From the NCBI GenBank assembly GCA_963933115.1, contig CAWVSL010000012.1, positions 1-64,000 on the forward strand: 64,000 nucleotides of DNA, read 5' to 3'. The DNA is from JALJPB01 sp963933115 (GTDB lineage Bacteria; Pseudomonadota; Gammaproteobacteria; Enterobacterales; Alteromonadaceae). Below the pieces are notes generated by a model that did no database searches, was not told the DNA's origin, and saw nothing but the letters and a program-made list of their open reading frames with translations. Every line of letters starts with the position of its first letter. Position 1 is the stretch's first letter. Positions 1 through 9,791 of the stretch are shown in pieces. Made by a program: the position numbers and the translations under genes.

Positions 1-659
1 TAACTAAAAAAAAGAACTAAGTAATAAATAAAACCGCAAGTGATAGGTTAAAAAACAAAAACATTGTGGAACAACAATTACTTATAGTTATGAAGTTCTC
101 AATAGACAAGTAAATATATTAAAAAATCACGTTAATTGTCGCTATAAATTTAATATTGTGTCGTTTTGACTCATTAATTTAACAACAGTGAGTGACTTTG
201 ATGACCTATAATTTCAGCCTAAATAAAATATAATGTTTGTTTCAATACGCTTAATGATTTAACGCTTAACAGAACTCCTCAGCTTTTATTAATAAAAGCA
301 AAAGCGTTTTAATAGATTATGCATAACGCCTTATCCATATATTTATCATTTAATAACAATTACCTAACAATAAAAAATGATAATCATGTTACTAACTAAC
401 CAAGACATAATCTAAATAGAAGACATAATATTAATCAGTAAAAACTTACTCAACACGTGAATATAGTTAAATGAGTAGGGGGATGTTTTTACAATGTTAT
501 TTTTGCTTATGAATTAAGATTAAGCTTTATCATTTACAAGAGTTCATGCTTTATCAATGAGGAATTTTTAGTGCTTCAATTTAGAATTGAGCCTGATAAT
601 GGTTTTTTTACACTTACCAAAATTTAATGCCGATAAGTTAAATATTCAATTGATACCTC
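1..659. other. Gene-free AT-rich stretch
   Basis: No ORF of credible length or composition reads through this stretch on either strand; stops are frequent in all frames. One 18-codon reading frame at 571-627 (+) begins with GTG after a GAGGAA ribosome-binding-like sequence, but it is too short to call. The stretch lies downstream of the minus-strand DUF1456 gene, so it may belong to a neighbouring gene outside the window. Confidence 0.5.
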
Positions 660-696
660 TATGCTTAAAAAGATAGTGGCATTAGGATTAATGCCA
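660..696 (-). terminator. Probable intrinsic terminator of DUF1456 gene
   Basis: A perfect 8-bp inverted repeat (TGGCATTA / TAATGCCA, 4-base loop, 677-696) lies 37 bases beyond the stop of the minus-strand gene. Read on the minus strand it is followed by CTATCTTTTTAA. The stem is short and AT-rich, so termination may be weak. Confidence 0.45.
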
Positions 697-732
697 TCGT
701 CAATAAATTTTATAAAATCATCGCTCAAAAAA

Positions 733-1392
733 TCATTTTTTTTCATTACCCCAAATTTGTTCTGGCTTTAATTTTAATACTTTACGATCAGACTTAGGTT
801 TTTCAACAACCGTCCTATTGGGGTTGACATAAATCTTACTCGCGTTAGCTTTTGCTGTGCCATAAGTTGTTTTTGGGGTTTCTTTTTGCTCTGCCTCAGC
901 TTGCTGCTTATTTTCTTGTATCTTTGCACGACGCTTTACATGGTAAAGGTGGTCTAAGCCCTGTAAAAAATTACGTAAAAACTGGTCTTTACATTCACGG
1001 TAGTGCTTGTGATCTGGTTTGCGAGAAAAGGCACTAAGTTCAGGTTTACTTACCGTTAAATTTTCTTTATCAAATAACTCAATAATATCTTCCGATTTCA
1101 AGTTAAAGGCTATCTTTAATTTAGTTAAGACAATATTGTTGTTAATGCGTTTTTCAGGTATTGCTTGTGCACCTGGTTTTTTACCACGCTTTTCATTAAT
1201 TAAACCATTTAAAAATATCGCTAGCTGAGTATCACCACAATTAACAAGGTCACTATCATCATCTTTTTTTAGCCAACTACTAATTTGTTCTCTTGTCACC
1301 TCAAGCTCTGCAGAAGCAAAAATGGCAATCATTTTTTCATCATTGTAGTTAAAGGTATAGCGAATACGGCGTAGTACGTCATTATTAGTCAA
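733..1392 (-). CDS. DUF1456 family protein (YehS-like)
   Basis: The first about 150 residues match the YehS/DUF1456 family: two similar helical halves, each starting with an 'N-(D/I)-V-L-(R/T)-(R/K)-(I/L)-(R/K)' segment (residues 4-11 and about 86-93) and each containing a paired 'S-x-(L/F)' helix (SSWLKK, SAFSRK). E. coli YehS is about 156 residues. This protein has 219, the surplus being a lysine/glutamate-rich C-terminal tail (about 150-219) of low complexity. The biochemical role of the family is not established. The gene stands alone between intergenic gaps. The start was chosen as the ATG preceding NNDVLRRIRY, which matches the family N-terminus. Family call is from recognition; no function is claimed. 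Confidence 0.85.
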   Translation of the reverse strand: MTNNDVLRRIRYTFNYNDEKMIAIFASAELEVTREQISSWLKKDDDSDLVNCGDTQLAIFLNGLINEKRGKKPGAQAIPEKRINNNIVLTKLKIAFNLKSEDIIELFDKENLTVSKPELSAFSRKPDHKHYRECKDQFLRNFLQGLDHLYHVKRRAKIQENKQQAEAEQKETPKTTYGTAKANASKIYVNPNRTVVEKPKSDRKVLKLKPEQIWGNEKK

Positions 1393-1542
1393 AAGAGTAT
1401 CCTGGGTAAAGTCGACAGATATAAATTATTTATTATTATACCGATAACTTATTCACTATGACACACTTTCGATATCGCATTTAAGCCACTTTAATAAATA
1501 GATAGCCGTTTTTTAATATGACTATTTAATATCTTCAGTTAA

Positions 1543-2157
1543 TTAACTCTTATTAACTATAGGCTTTTGATAAAGTTTCCGCTCAATCCAATAATCAATA
1601 CTGATATAACGCCCTGCGCCCATAAATAACAAGGCCAACAACATGACAAAGTAAGTCATAGAGAACTCAATGCCGTTATTGAGCATGACGACACTGCCAC
1701 TAGAGGTAATATAATCATAATTAGTATGTTCTTGCAGCACATCTTTAACAATAGCTAATTTATTAGCCCCATCGATGACTCTTTCATTGGCAAAAGGGGC
1801 ACTGGGATCGGTAATGGCCTGCCAACCGTTATCCCAATGAACCGCGCCAGCCGCAACTACCATAGTGATCATCAATGGAATGGAAAACCAACGAACGGCA
1901 ACACCAAAAAATAAAGCAATGGCACCAAAAAATTCAGTTGCAGTGGCTAATAAAGCCATCAAAAAAGGAAACGGTAAACCTAAACCCCAGTCAGAATTAC
2001 CAAACCACTCAACAATACCGTCAAAACCTTCAACTTTTTTAGAGCCCGCCATCCAAAAAACCGGCACTAGATACATCCTTAGTAATAAAGGGGCTAAAAA
2101 GTCTAGTTTTTGACTTTTATTTAATAATAGATGTAATTTAATTAATAATGCTTTCAA
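1543..2157 (-). CDS. DoxX family membrane protein
   Basis: A 204-residue integral membrane protein with four hydrophobic segments, beginning with the family-typical 'LAPLLLRMYLVPVFWMAGSKKV' region (residues about 23-44), followed by 'WFGNSDWGLGLPFPFLMALLATATEFFGA'. DoxX-type proteins are small inner-membrane proteins linked in some organisms to thiosulfate:quinone oxidoreductase or oxidative stress; which applies here cannot be read from sequence. There is a soluble insertion (about 105-150) between segments 3 and 4. No operon partner: the upstream olsF-like gene on the same strand is 482 bases away. The ATG start gives a lysine-rich N-terminus ahead of the first membrane segment. Confidence 0.8.
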   Translation of the reverse strand: MKALLIKLHLLLNKSQKLDFLAPLLLRMYLVPVFWMAGSKKVEGFDGIVEWFGNSDWGLGLPFPFLMALLATATEFFGAIALFFGVAVRWFSIPLMITMVVAAGAVHWDNGWQAITDPSAPFANERVIDGANKLAIVKDVLQEHTNYDYITSSGSVVMLNNGIEFSMTYFVMLLALLFMGAGRYISIDYWIERKLYQKPIVNKS

Positions 2158-2639
2158 GGTACTTATCCTATTTTATAAACAACAATAGTTAAAAATACTA
2201 TTATTGTTATGTTTGTATTTGTTTCTTATGATTTATTTGCTCTAAGCAAATTTAAAAGACGGCAGTATATTTGAAAAGCTGACCTTTATTACCAAGTGTA
2301 GATGCTACTAACAAATATAGCGGGATAAAAACATATCATTAATATTTTGATAAAGAGTTTACACATCTATTTATATTATTAGCAACAATGACAAAGACCT
2401 TAACACTTGAAGATTACTTTCAATATGATGGTGTTATCTAAATTAAAACTAAGTATAACTTGATTAAAAAAAGTGCATTCAGCAATCGTGAACCTTGAAG
2501 AGTAGCAAATTAATTGTTGGTGTTAGTTCTGCTATATAAATTGATGCAATGCTCACGAAAATCGCTTATACCGGGTGACTAAGGCTTCTCAAAAATTGTA
2601 GGCTAGTCATAAAATAGCTCTATTTTTTGCATCAAAACA
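2158..2639. other. Intergenic gap without gene
   Basis: Stops in all frames. A 17-codon frame at about 2388 (+), MTKTLTLEDYFQYDGVI, looks protein-like but has no ribosome-binding site and may be a gene remnant. An imperfect inverted repeat (AACAATAGT ... ACTATTATTGTT) sits about 20 bases upstream of the doxX start on the minus strand and could be an operator or a weak terminator for the upstream olsF-like gene. Confidence 0.35.
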
Positions 2640-4520
2640 CTAGGTAAACTCAGTGGTTAAGTTATTTTTTTCACTATTGAGATAACTCAGATACTCGTGT
2701 CTTTTATTACCCAAATACAGTTTCAATAATTTCTCAGGGGCCTTGGGCAGATCAACACTTAATAATAAGCCCGGTGTTTGGTTAAAGTTAGTATCTATCG
2801 CTATACAATGAAATTTAGCACCAAGTTTATGGTATTGCTTTAACAATACCGGTAGGTCTTTACCGTCAACTTCAATAGCAGTAACAAATGCTGATAGTTG
2901 CTCAATGGTTAAGGGAGTCGATATGGTTCTGTTTGCTAAAAAGTCTATTACTTCTGGGTGTAATAAACCTTCAAGTGATGCGTGAGCACTAACACTAGAG
3001 GTTTGGCTAACCATTACTTTTTCGATTAATGCCACTGATCGAGGATCGTATAGTTTACTTAATGAAACCGTACCATATAAAGTACGATAGTGAGGGTTTT
3101 GACAAACAAAGGCACCAATACCCTTCCACAATAATAACAGTCCATGAAAACTATTTTGATGTTTGGCAACAATAAAAGAACGGCCCATTTCTAAACAGGG
3201 CTCTTGCTGATTAATAAATTCAGCATTAAAGTTAAACATTTGCGACAAGTATAGTCCTGAGATGCCATTGCGTTTCTGCAATAGATCAGTTTGACCGATA
3301 CGATAGGCACCAATTATTTCCTCAGCCTTATTGTCATAAATAAATAAATGCATATAAGTCGCATCATAATGATCCGTATCACAACCTTGGCCACTGCCTT
3401 CATTTAAGCTCCGAAAAGTTAACTCCCTTAACCGGGTGATTTCTTGTACACATAGTGGCAGTTGATGTTGATAACCATAATAAACAGTAAAAGACTTAAA
3501 CGTTAGTAACAGTTGTTTTTCGGGTAAGGCCGATAACTCCTTGTTAACCGCTATGGTGTCTGCAGTAGCGATGAGTGGCTCAAATAAAGTAACAACATTA
3601 TCTTTAGACCAAGCCTTTATATAGTGCTGATCATTTAAATAACACTGTAAACGAGTGAAAGCATTTTTATCTTCATGTTTATCAAAAGTAGATAACTGCT
3701 TATTTTTTAATAAATTACCGCAACTAAGTGTAATTGCTTTATTTGATAATTTAAACATTTCACGAATTAACATTGTTAATCTAAAACGATAATACAGGCG
3801 GCCTAAACAATGAAATACCTTACTGTTAGTACCTGAAATAAATACGGGTAAAATGGGTGCCCCTGTTTTATTAGCTAACTGAACCGCTAGCCGATTCCAA
3901 TCACCATCGGCGATGCGCTGTTTATCTGGCTGAAAGAAAGATACACGACCCGCAGGGAAGATCACCAACAAACCATTATGATTAAGATGGGTAAAACACT
4001 GTTTAATTGCCGAAGTATTAATGGCTGATTTGGGTTTTAATGGATTAGCAAAAATAAAGTAGTCGTTAAGCTCTTTAAAAATTTTTAAACCAACATTTGC
4101 CATCACTTTGGTATCACGCCTAAATTGACTCAGTAGTTGAGCAATAATGACACCTTCAACCATGCCATACGGGTGATTACAAACAACGATACAAGCCCCT
4201 GTTTCTGGCAGTTGGTCAGTGATATTTTTCTCACCAATGACTTGAACACCTAATACGGCTAATAGAGTTTTAGAAAATGTTAATTTATCTAAACCTGACA
4301 AATTATTATTAAGGTATAGCTTTCTTAATTTATTAATACCAAGTAAACGTTCAAGTACTGGGCTAAAAATTTTTAACACCAATGAAAGGAATAAATTATT
4401 ATTATCTTTCATTAACAGCGAAGATAAGCAGATATCCGAAACAATCGTATTATTGGCTTGATTATTAGCTGAGGTATCAGTTGAAAAAAGTTTATTCTTC
4501 TTTGCACTATCGACTGACAT
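2640..4520 (-). CDS. olsF: Bifunctional acyltransferase, OlsF-like ornithine lipid synthase
   Basis: A 626-residue two-domain protein. The N-terminal half carries a PlsC/LPLAT-type acyltransferase: NHPYGMVEG (115-123) is the histidine box, with E where relatives often have D, and FPAGRVS (188-194) is the second conserved block. The C-terminal half (about 350-530) is a GNAT-type N-acyltransferase of the OlsB/hemolysin-like family, with 'ITRLRELTF', 'HLFIYD' and 'EIIGAYRIGQTD' segments. This architecture matches OlsF of Serratia and Vibrio, where one domain N-acylates ornithine using acyl-ACP and the other O-acylates the lyso-lipid, giving phosphorus-free ornithine lipids at the inner membrane. 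Substrate is inferred. The C-terminal 100 residues are less conserved. Transcribed alone on the minus strand. Confidence 0.7.
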   Translation of the reverse strand: MSVDSAKKNKLFSTDTSANNQANNTIVSDICLSSLLMKDNNNLFLSLVLKIFSPVLERLLGINKLRKLYLNNNLSGLDKLTFSKTLLAVLGVQVIGEKNITDQLPETGACIVVCNHPYGMVEGVIIAQLLSQFRRDTKVMANVGLKIFKELNDYFIFANPLKPKSAINTSAIKQCFTHLNHNGLLVIFPAGRVSFFQPDKQRIADGDWNRLAVQLANKTGAPILPVFISGTNSKVFHCLGRLYYRFRLTMLIREMFKLSNKAITLSCGNLLKNKQLSTFDKHEDKNAFTRLQCYLNDQHYIKAWSKDNVVTLFEPLIATADTIAVNKELSALPEKQLLLTFKSFTVYYGYQHQLPLCVQEITRLRELTFRSLNEGSGQGCDTDHYDATYMHLFIYDNKAEEIIGAYRIGQTDLLQKRNGISGLYLSQMFNFNAEFINQQEPCLEMGRSFIVAKHQNSFHGLLLLWKGIGAFVCQNPHYRTLYGTVSLSKLYDPRSVALIEKVMVSQTSSVSAHASLEGLLHPEVIDFLANRTISTPLTIEQLSAFVTAIEVDGKDLPVLLKQYHKLGAKFHCIAIDTNFNQTPGLLLSVDLPKAPEKLLKLYLGNKRHEYLSYLNSEKNNLTTEFT

Positions 4521-4795
4521 TGAATAACCTATTATTAGTTAATTGATGATTTTATCAAAAGGCGTCAGTATTTATTTAGCCTATTTACCAAGGAAAAATA
4601 AAGTCAATAAGGACTAAAAACTACAACGACTAACCGATAATGTAATTTTTAAGCGATTAAAATCACATACCACTAATAAGATAACAAAAGGCTGGTTGAG
4701 CGTTTAGTTTTACCGTTAAATGGCCTTAGATTTGGTTGTAGTCAAAAACTGCCTTTTTATCCGATGAATAATTATAAGGTTACTATATTAAGTCG

Positions 4796-5650
4796 TTATA
4801 ACATTTTATTATCAGTAAGGCGGCTGTTATTTTCAACGGTGCTGGTTGGATAAGCAAATAAAACCTGCCATTTAGCTTTTATTCCTTGAGCCTTATAAGC
4901 AGTTTTAAACATATAAGTCCACTGATGAAAACTAATAAAAAATGGATTGTTTGACTCTATTTGTCCAACAATTCCATATCGGCAAGGACCATGTTTTTCA
5001 TCGTTTTCTTGAACATAGGTACCAAATAACTTATCCCAAATAATTAACACGCCAGCAAAGTTTCTATCTAAATAAGCTTTATTGGTAGAATGGTGCACCC
5101 GGTGATGAGAAGGAGTATTGAATATTTTCTCAAACCAACCCAGTTTATCAACCATTTGTGTATGAACAAAAAATTGATACGCTAAATTTAATGCGACAAC
5201 AGTAAAAACAATAGTGGGTTCAAATCCTAACACAATCATTGGCATCCAAAAAAGCCACATGCCAGCTATTGGATACATTAAACTTTGCCTAAAAGCTGTT
5301 GAAAAATTCATTTTTGTTGAGCTGTGATGAACAACATGTGCTGCCCATAACCAGTGAATATGATGTGAAGCTTTATGAAACCAGTAATAAAGAAAATCTT
5401 GTAATAAAAAGGCGATAAAAACGGTGGTGATATTCAGCGAAATATCAAACAAGGCAAACTGATGTAACCAATAAAAGTATGGCATTAATAACACCAAGGC
5501 AATGGCATCAGAGCCTTGATGTAATAATGCTAAAGCGGTATTAGCCAAACTGTCTTTGATATCGTAGAGCTTTCGATGGGTCACAAATTCATAGACCACA
5601 AAAGTCAAAAATAGTGGACTTAGTGCCAATAAAATCAATTCAATGCTCAT
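4796..5650 (-). CDS. Sterol desaturase / fatty acid hydroxylase superfamily protein
   Basis: A 284-residue membrane protein with the histidine boxes of the di-iron fatty acid hydroxylase superfamily: HKASHHIHW (about 92-100), HVVHHSS (about 104-110), an intermediate FVHTQ, and HHRVHH (about 182-187). Hydrophobic segments near residues 5-22, 45-85, 130-160 place it in the inner membrane. The family oxidises C-H bonds in lipids (sterol, carotenoid or fatty acyl groups); the substrate here is unknown. It is one gene away from the OlsF-like acyltransferase on the same strand, and ornithine lipids can be hydroxylated by enzymes of this kind, but the 275-base gap makes a shared operon uncertain. 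Confidence 0.8.
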   Translation of the reverse strand: MSIELILLALSPLFLTFVVYEFVTHRKLYDIKDSLANTALALLHQGSDAIALVLLMPYFYWLHQFALFDISLNITTVFIAFLLQDFLYYWFHKASHHIHWLWAAHVVHHSSTKMNFSTAFRQSLMYPIAGMWLFWMPMIVLGFEPTIVFTVVALNLAYQFFVHTQMVDKLGWFEKIFNTPSHHRVHHSTNKAYLDRNFAGVLIIWDKLFGTYVQENDEKHGPCRYGIVGQIESNNPFFISFHQWTYMFKTAYKAQGIKAKWQVLFAYPTSTVENNSRLTDNKML

Positions 5651-6152
5651 TTAAAATAACCAGTTAACTTCTTCATCGCTGTTTTCCATCTCGTTCAATT
5701 TAAAATATCACAATAAAATCCGGCAACCATTTTAGCAGATTAAATCTGCTAACATTACAGGGCTGAGTTAACTTACTATCTTTGTTATCAAGTGTTAAGT
5801 CAAACGCCTTCATGAGGTTCAAGTAATGGCTCAGTGCCGATAACAATGACGCTACCTTTATTTACACTTTATATTAACTGAAATTTCGCAAGAGAAACAC
5901 GACCAAATGGTTGTTGCGCTAACAACTTATCTACTCGCTACTTCAAAGATACCAATATATCGGGTTTAACAACCATTATAATGACAAATACCACAGTAAA
6001 AGGTATCAATCTTTAGTTTTCTTATTTAACCCGCGTTCTTTATAACAATAAGTGTTAATAAAAATTTAATAAATCACAAGCAGAGCTAGCACTTTGATTA
6101 CGTCTTAATTAGAATACAGGCATTAAAAAACAGTACCGCTAATTGAGAATAC
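5651..6152. other. Intergenic gap upstream of mfd with possible coding remnant
   Basis: Divergent region between the hydroxylase-family gene (-) and mfd (+), so both promoters should lie here, though I cannot pick a clear -35/-10 pair. On the minus strand 5937-5869 reads RVDKLLAQQPFGRVSLAKF before a stop; it looks like the end of a protein but has no start or upstream open frame, so it may be a remnant. Confidence 0.35.
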
Positions 6153-9100
6153 ATGACTAAGCTAATTAACCTTTTTGATCCTGTTTTAGCAAAAAGGCGA
6201 GGTAAAAGTGCCGATAAAAAAACATGGACAAATTTTAGTGGCAGTAGTGCAACACTTGCGATATATCACGGCGCTAAAAAAGCTGAAGGTCCGGTATTAT
6301 TAGTAACCCACGATACACCATCAGCTATACGTCTAGAGCAAGAGTTATTAACACTCAATCGTGACGACTCTACTGATATTACTGTTTGCCTTTTCCCTGA
6401 TTGGGAAACGCTACCTTATGATAATTTTTCACCGCATCAAGACATTATATCTCAACGTCTAGCAACACTTTATCAGATATCAAGAATGGACCGGGGTATT
6501 TTTATTGTACCTGTTACTACCTTAGTCCAACGTTTAGCACCAAAAAAACACCTTGAAGCTAACTCTTTAGTAATTAAAAAAGGTGATAAAAAAGATTTAC
6601 ACCAACTAAGACAAGAGTTAGAAGCCAGTGGTTATCGCTGTGTTGATCAAGTAATGGAACATGGTGAATTTTCTGCTCGCGGTGCTATTCTTGATTTATT
6701 TCCAATGGGCAGTAACCAGCCTTTCCGTCTTGACTTTTTTGACGATGAAGTCGATGAAATACGAGTATTTGACCCAGAAAATCAGCGTTCAAGTACGATA
6801 ATAGAAAATATTAATTTACTGCCTGCACATGAATTCCCAACTGATAAAGACGGTATTAATATGTTCCGTCAACAGTATCGTAACCAATTCACGAGTGTTA
6901 TTGATAAAGAATCTGTTTATCATAAAGTGAGTAATAACATTTTACCGGCGGGCATTGAGTATTATTTGCCACTGTTTTTCGAACAGACCGATACCTTATG
7001 TGATTATTTATCACCAGAAACATTAATAATACTCTCAGGTGATGTTGATAAAGCCCTTAGCCATTATTGGACTGATATTGATTATCGATATGAAGACCGA
7101 CGTTATGACCGCACCAGGCCGTTATTGCCCCCTGAGCAGTTATTCCTAAACTCTGAGGAGCTCTATAGTGCCCTTAAGCCTTTTGATCGAATTACCCTTA
7201 TTCCTAATGAAACATCAGAAATAAAAGACAGCGAAGCACAAGACAAAACAGAGGCCAGTAAATCAAGTCAACTACGTTTTAATGTTGATAGCTTGCCCAA
7301 TCTAACCGTTGATCACAAACTCAAACAACCATTTGAACTGCTTAATCACTTTATTAAAGATAAGCAGACACCTAATAAAGTATTATTTGTTGCAGAAAGC
7401 CAAGGCCGACGTGAAAGTGTTTTAGAGTTATTGGTTCGCGACGATATAAAACCACAGCACTTTGATAGTATTGATGATTTTATTAATAGTGACGCATTAT
7501 TAGGTATTACTGTTAATGCACTCACCACAGGCTTTATCTTTCAAAGCAGCGGTACCGCCAAGAAAAATAGTATTGCTTTGATCACTGAATCTGAATTACT
7601 TGGCGATCGTATTAGGCAAACACGCCGCCGCAACAAGCAGCAAGATATTCAATCTGACGCTATTTTCAAAAACCTTGCTGAACTGTCTATGGGTCAACCG
7701 GTAGTCCATATAGATCATGGTATTGGCCGTTATATGGGACTACAAACCATTGAAAATAGCGGTATTATTACCGAGTTTTTAGTACTCAATTATGCAAATG
7801 AATCAAAGCTTTATGTACCAGTTTCTGCATTACATTTAATCAGTCGATATTCAGGCAGCGATACCGACCATGCCCCACTTCATAAACTGGGCAACGATAC
7901 ATGGAGTAAGGCCAAACAAAAGGCCGCTGAAAAGGTACGTGACGTTGCCGCTGAATTGTTAGATATTTATGCACAGCGAGCAAGCAATGTCGGTTATCAA
8001 TTCAAATTAGACAGTAAAGAATACCAACACTTCAGTGATAGTTTTGGTTATGAAGAAACTTACGATCAAGAAAAAGCCATTAAAGCCGTAGTCAACGACA
8101 TGGTTTCACCAACATCTATGGATCGGTTAGTCTGTGGAGATGTTGGTTTTGGCAAAACTGAGGTCGCTATGCGGGCCGCTTTTGTTGCCGTAAACGATGG
8201 CAAACAAGTGGCAATATTAGTACCTACCACCCTACTCGCTCAACAACATTATGATAATTTCCGTGACCGTTTTGCCCATTGGCCAGTAACAATTGAAGTA
8301 TTGTCTCGTTTCAAAACACCGAAAGAGCAAAATAAAGTGATTGCGCAGGTAGAGTCTGGCCATGTCGATATTCTCATTGGTACCCACAAACTTTTACAAA
8401 ATTCGATAAAATATAAAGATCTAGGCTTATTAGTCGTTGATGAAGAGCATAGATTTGGCGTTAAACAAAAAGAAAAAATCAAACAATTACGAAGTAATGT
8501 TGATATTCTAACGTTAACCGCTACGCCTATCCCAAGAACGTTAAACATGGCAATGGGTGGTATGCGCGATCTATCAATTATTGCCACACCACCAGCCAAA
8601 CGATTAGCGGTAAAAACCTTTGTTCGCCAACGTGATGAAGCCTTAATTAAAGAGTCAATATTACGTGAAATATTACGTGGTGGTCAGGTTTATTTCTTAC
8701 ATAACAACGTTGATACCATAGATAAAATAGCTGAAGAATTGCAAATATTATTGCCTGAAGCACGGATATTAATAGCTCACGGACAAATGCCTGAACGCCA
8801 GCTTGAACGTATTATGAACGACTTTTATCATCAACGATTTAATGTGTTAGTTTGTACAACTATTATAGAGACAGGCATAGACTTACCGAGTGCCAATACC
8901 ATTATCATGGATCGTGCAGATCGATTAGGTTTGGCTCAACTCCATCAATTACGTGGAAGAGTTGGCCGATCTCATCACCAAGCCTATGCCTATTTATTAA
9001 CCCCGCATGAGAAAACAATAACAAAAGACGCAAAAAAACGTCTTGATGCCATCGCCTCACTTGAAGACCTAGGTGCCGGCTTTACCCTCGCGAGTCATGA

Positions 9101-9692
9101 TTTGGAAATTCGTGGTGCCGGTGAATTATTAGGTGAAGAACAAAGTGGTTCAATGAGCCAAATTGGTTTTACGCTTTATATGGAAATGCTAGACCGAGCT
9201 GTTATTGCATTAAAAGAAGGTAAGCAACCCTCACTTGAACATATGATGTCAACACAAACTGAAATTGATTTACGGATGGCATCACTATTACCTGATGATT
9301 ATATCTTTGATGTAAATACCCGACTGAGTCTTTACAAACGTATTGCTAGTTGTAAAAATAAAAATCAATTAGATGAAATTCAAGTAGAGCTTATTGACCG
9401 CTTTGGCTTACTACCAGAAGCAGCTAAAAATTTGATGCATATTAATAAATTGCGACTACGGGCTCAAGCAGTCGGTATCTCACGCATCGATGCAGGTCCT
9501 GATGGCGGTGTAATAGAATTTAGTAACAAAACTAAAGTCGACCCGATGTTTATTATTGGCTTAATTAAGCAGCAACCGAGGATCTATCAAATGGTGGGCG
9601 CAAATAAATTAAAATTTAAAATTGAAACGAATAATAACCAAGCAAGATTTACTTTAATTAATAATATGCTCAAAGAATTAGCTGAGCGTTAA
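6153..9692 (+). CDS. mfd: Transcription-repair coupling factor Mfd
   Basis: At 1179 residues this is full length (E. coli 1148). Mfd is the ATP-driven translocase that removes RNA polymerase stalled at DNA lesions and recruits UvrA. Domains in order: UvrB-like N-terminal UvrA-binding region ('LFPDWETLPYDNFSPH', about 85-100), the RNA polymerase interaction domain with 'HIDHGIGRYMGLQ' (about 523-535), the superfamily 2 helicase core with Walker A GDVGFGKTE (about 660), DEEH box VVDEEHRFG (about 759-767), 'TATPIPRTL', and 'GRVGRSHHQAYAYLL', then the C-terminal TRCF domain. Cytoplasmic. The ATG at 6153 gives the expected MTKLINLFDP-type N-terminus. csiV follows 99 bases later on the same strand. 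Confidence 0.97.
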   Translation: MTKLINLFDPVLAKRRGKSADKKTWTNFSGSSATLAIYHGAKKAEGPVLLVTHDTPSAIRLEQELLTLNRDDSTDITVCLFPDWETLPYDNFSPHQDIISQRLATLYQISRMDRGIFIVPVTTLVQRLAPKKHLEANSLVIKKGDKKDLHQLRQELEASGYRCVDQVMEHGEFSARGAILDLFPMGSNQPFRLDFFDDEVDEIRVFDPENQRSSTIIENINLLPAHEFPTDKDGINMFRQQYRNQFTSVIDKESVYHKVSNNILPAGIEYYLPLFFEQTDTLCDYLSPETLIILSGDVDKALSHYWTDIDYRYEDRRYDRTRPLLPPEQLFLNSEELYSALKPFDRITLIPNETSEIKDSEAQDKTEASKSSQLRFNVDSLPNLTVDHKLKQPFELLNHFIKDKQTPNKVLFVAESQGRRESVLELLVRDDIKPQHFDSIDDFINSDALLGITVNALTTGFIFQSSGTAKKNSIALITESELLGDRIRQTRRRNKQQDIQSDAIFKNLAELSMGQPVVHIDHGIGRYMGLQTIENSGIITEFLVLNYANESKLYVPVSALHLISRYSGSDTDHAPLHKLGNDTWSKAKQKAAEKVRDVAAELLDIYAQRASNVGYQFKLDSKEYQHFSDSFGYEETYDQEKAIKAVVNDMVSPTSMDRLVCGDVGFGKTEVAMRAAFVAVNDGKQVAILVPTTLLAQQHYDNFRDRFAHWPVTIEVLSRFKTPKEQNKVIAQVESGHVDILIGTHKLLQNSIKYKDLGLLVVDEEHRFGVKQKEKIKQLRSNVDILTLTATPIPRTLNMAMGGMRDLSIIATPPAKRLAVKTFVRQRDEALIKESILREILRGGQVYFLHNNVDTIDKIAEELQILLPEARILIAHGQMPERQLERIMNDFYHQRFNVLVCTTIIETGIDLPSANTIIMDRADRLGLAQLHQLRGRVGRSHHQAYAYLLTPHEKTITKDAKKRLDAIASLEDLGAGFTLASHDLEIRGAGELLGEEQSGSMSQIGFTLYMEMLDRAVIALKEGKQPSLEHMMSTQTEIDLRMASLLPDDYIFDVNTRLSLYKRIASCKNKNQLDEIQVELIDRFGLLPEAAKNLMHINKLRLRAQAVGISRIDAGPDGGVIEFSNKTKVDPMFIIGLIKQQPRIYQMVGANKLKFKIETNNNQARFTLINNMLKELAER

Positions 9693-9791
9693 CAAGATAT
9701 TAAAACAAGTCACTACAATTGATATAAATTTGTTATTATCAACTCGCTATAATAATAAGTCAGCATACCACCTGACGAATAAAGAGAATTA

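Noticed and set aside
571..627. 18-codon GTG frame with GAGGAA upstream
   Set aside because: Too short and isolated; AT-rich DNA gives such matches by chance.
8249..8599. 116-codon minus-strand frame inside mfd
   Set aside because: Lies wholly within the conserved helicase core of mfd and resembles no protein family.
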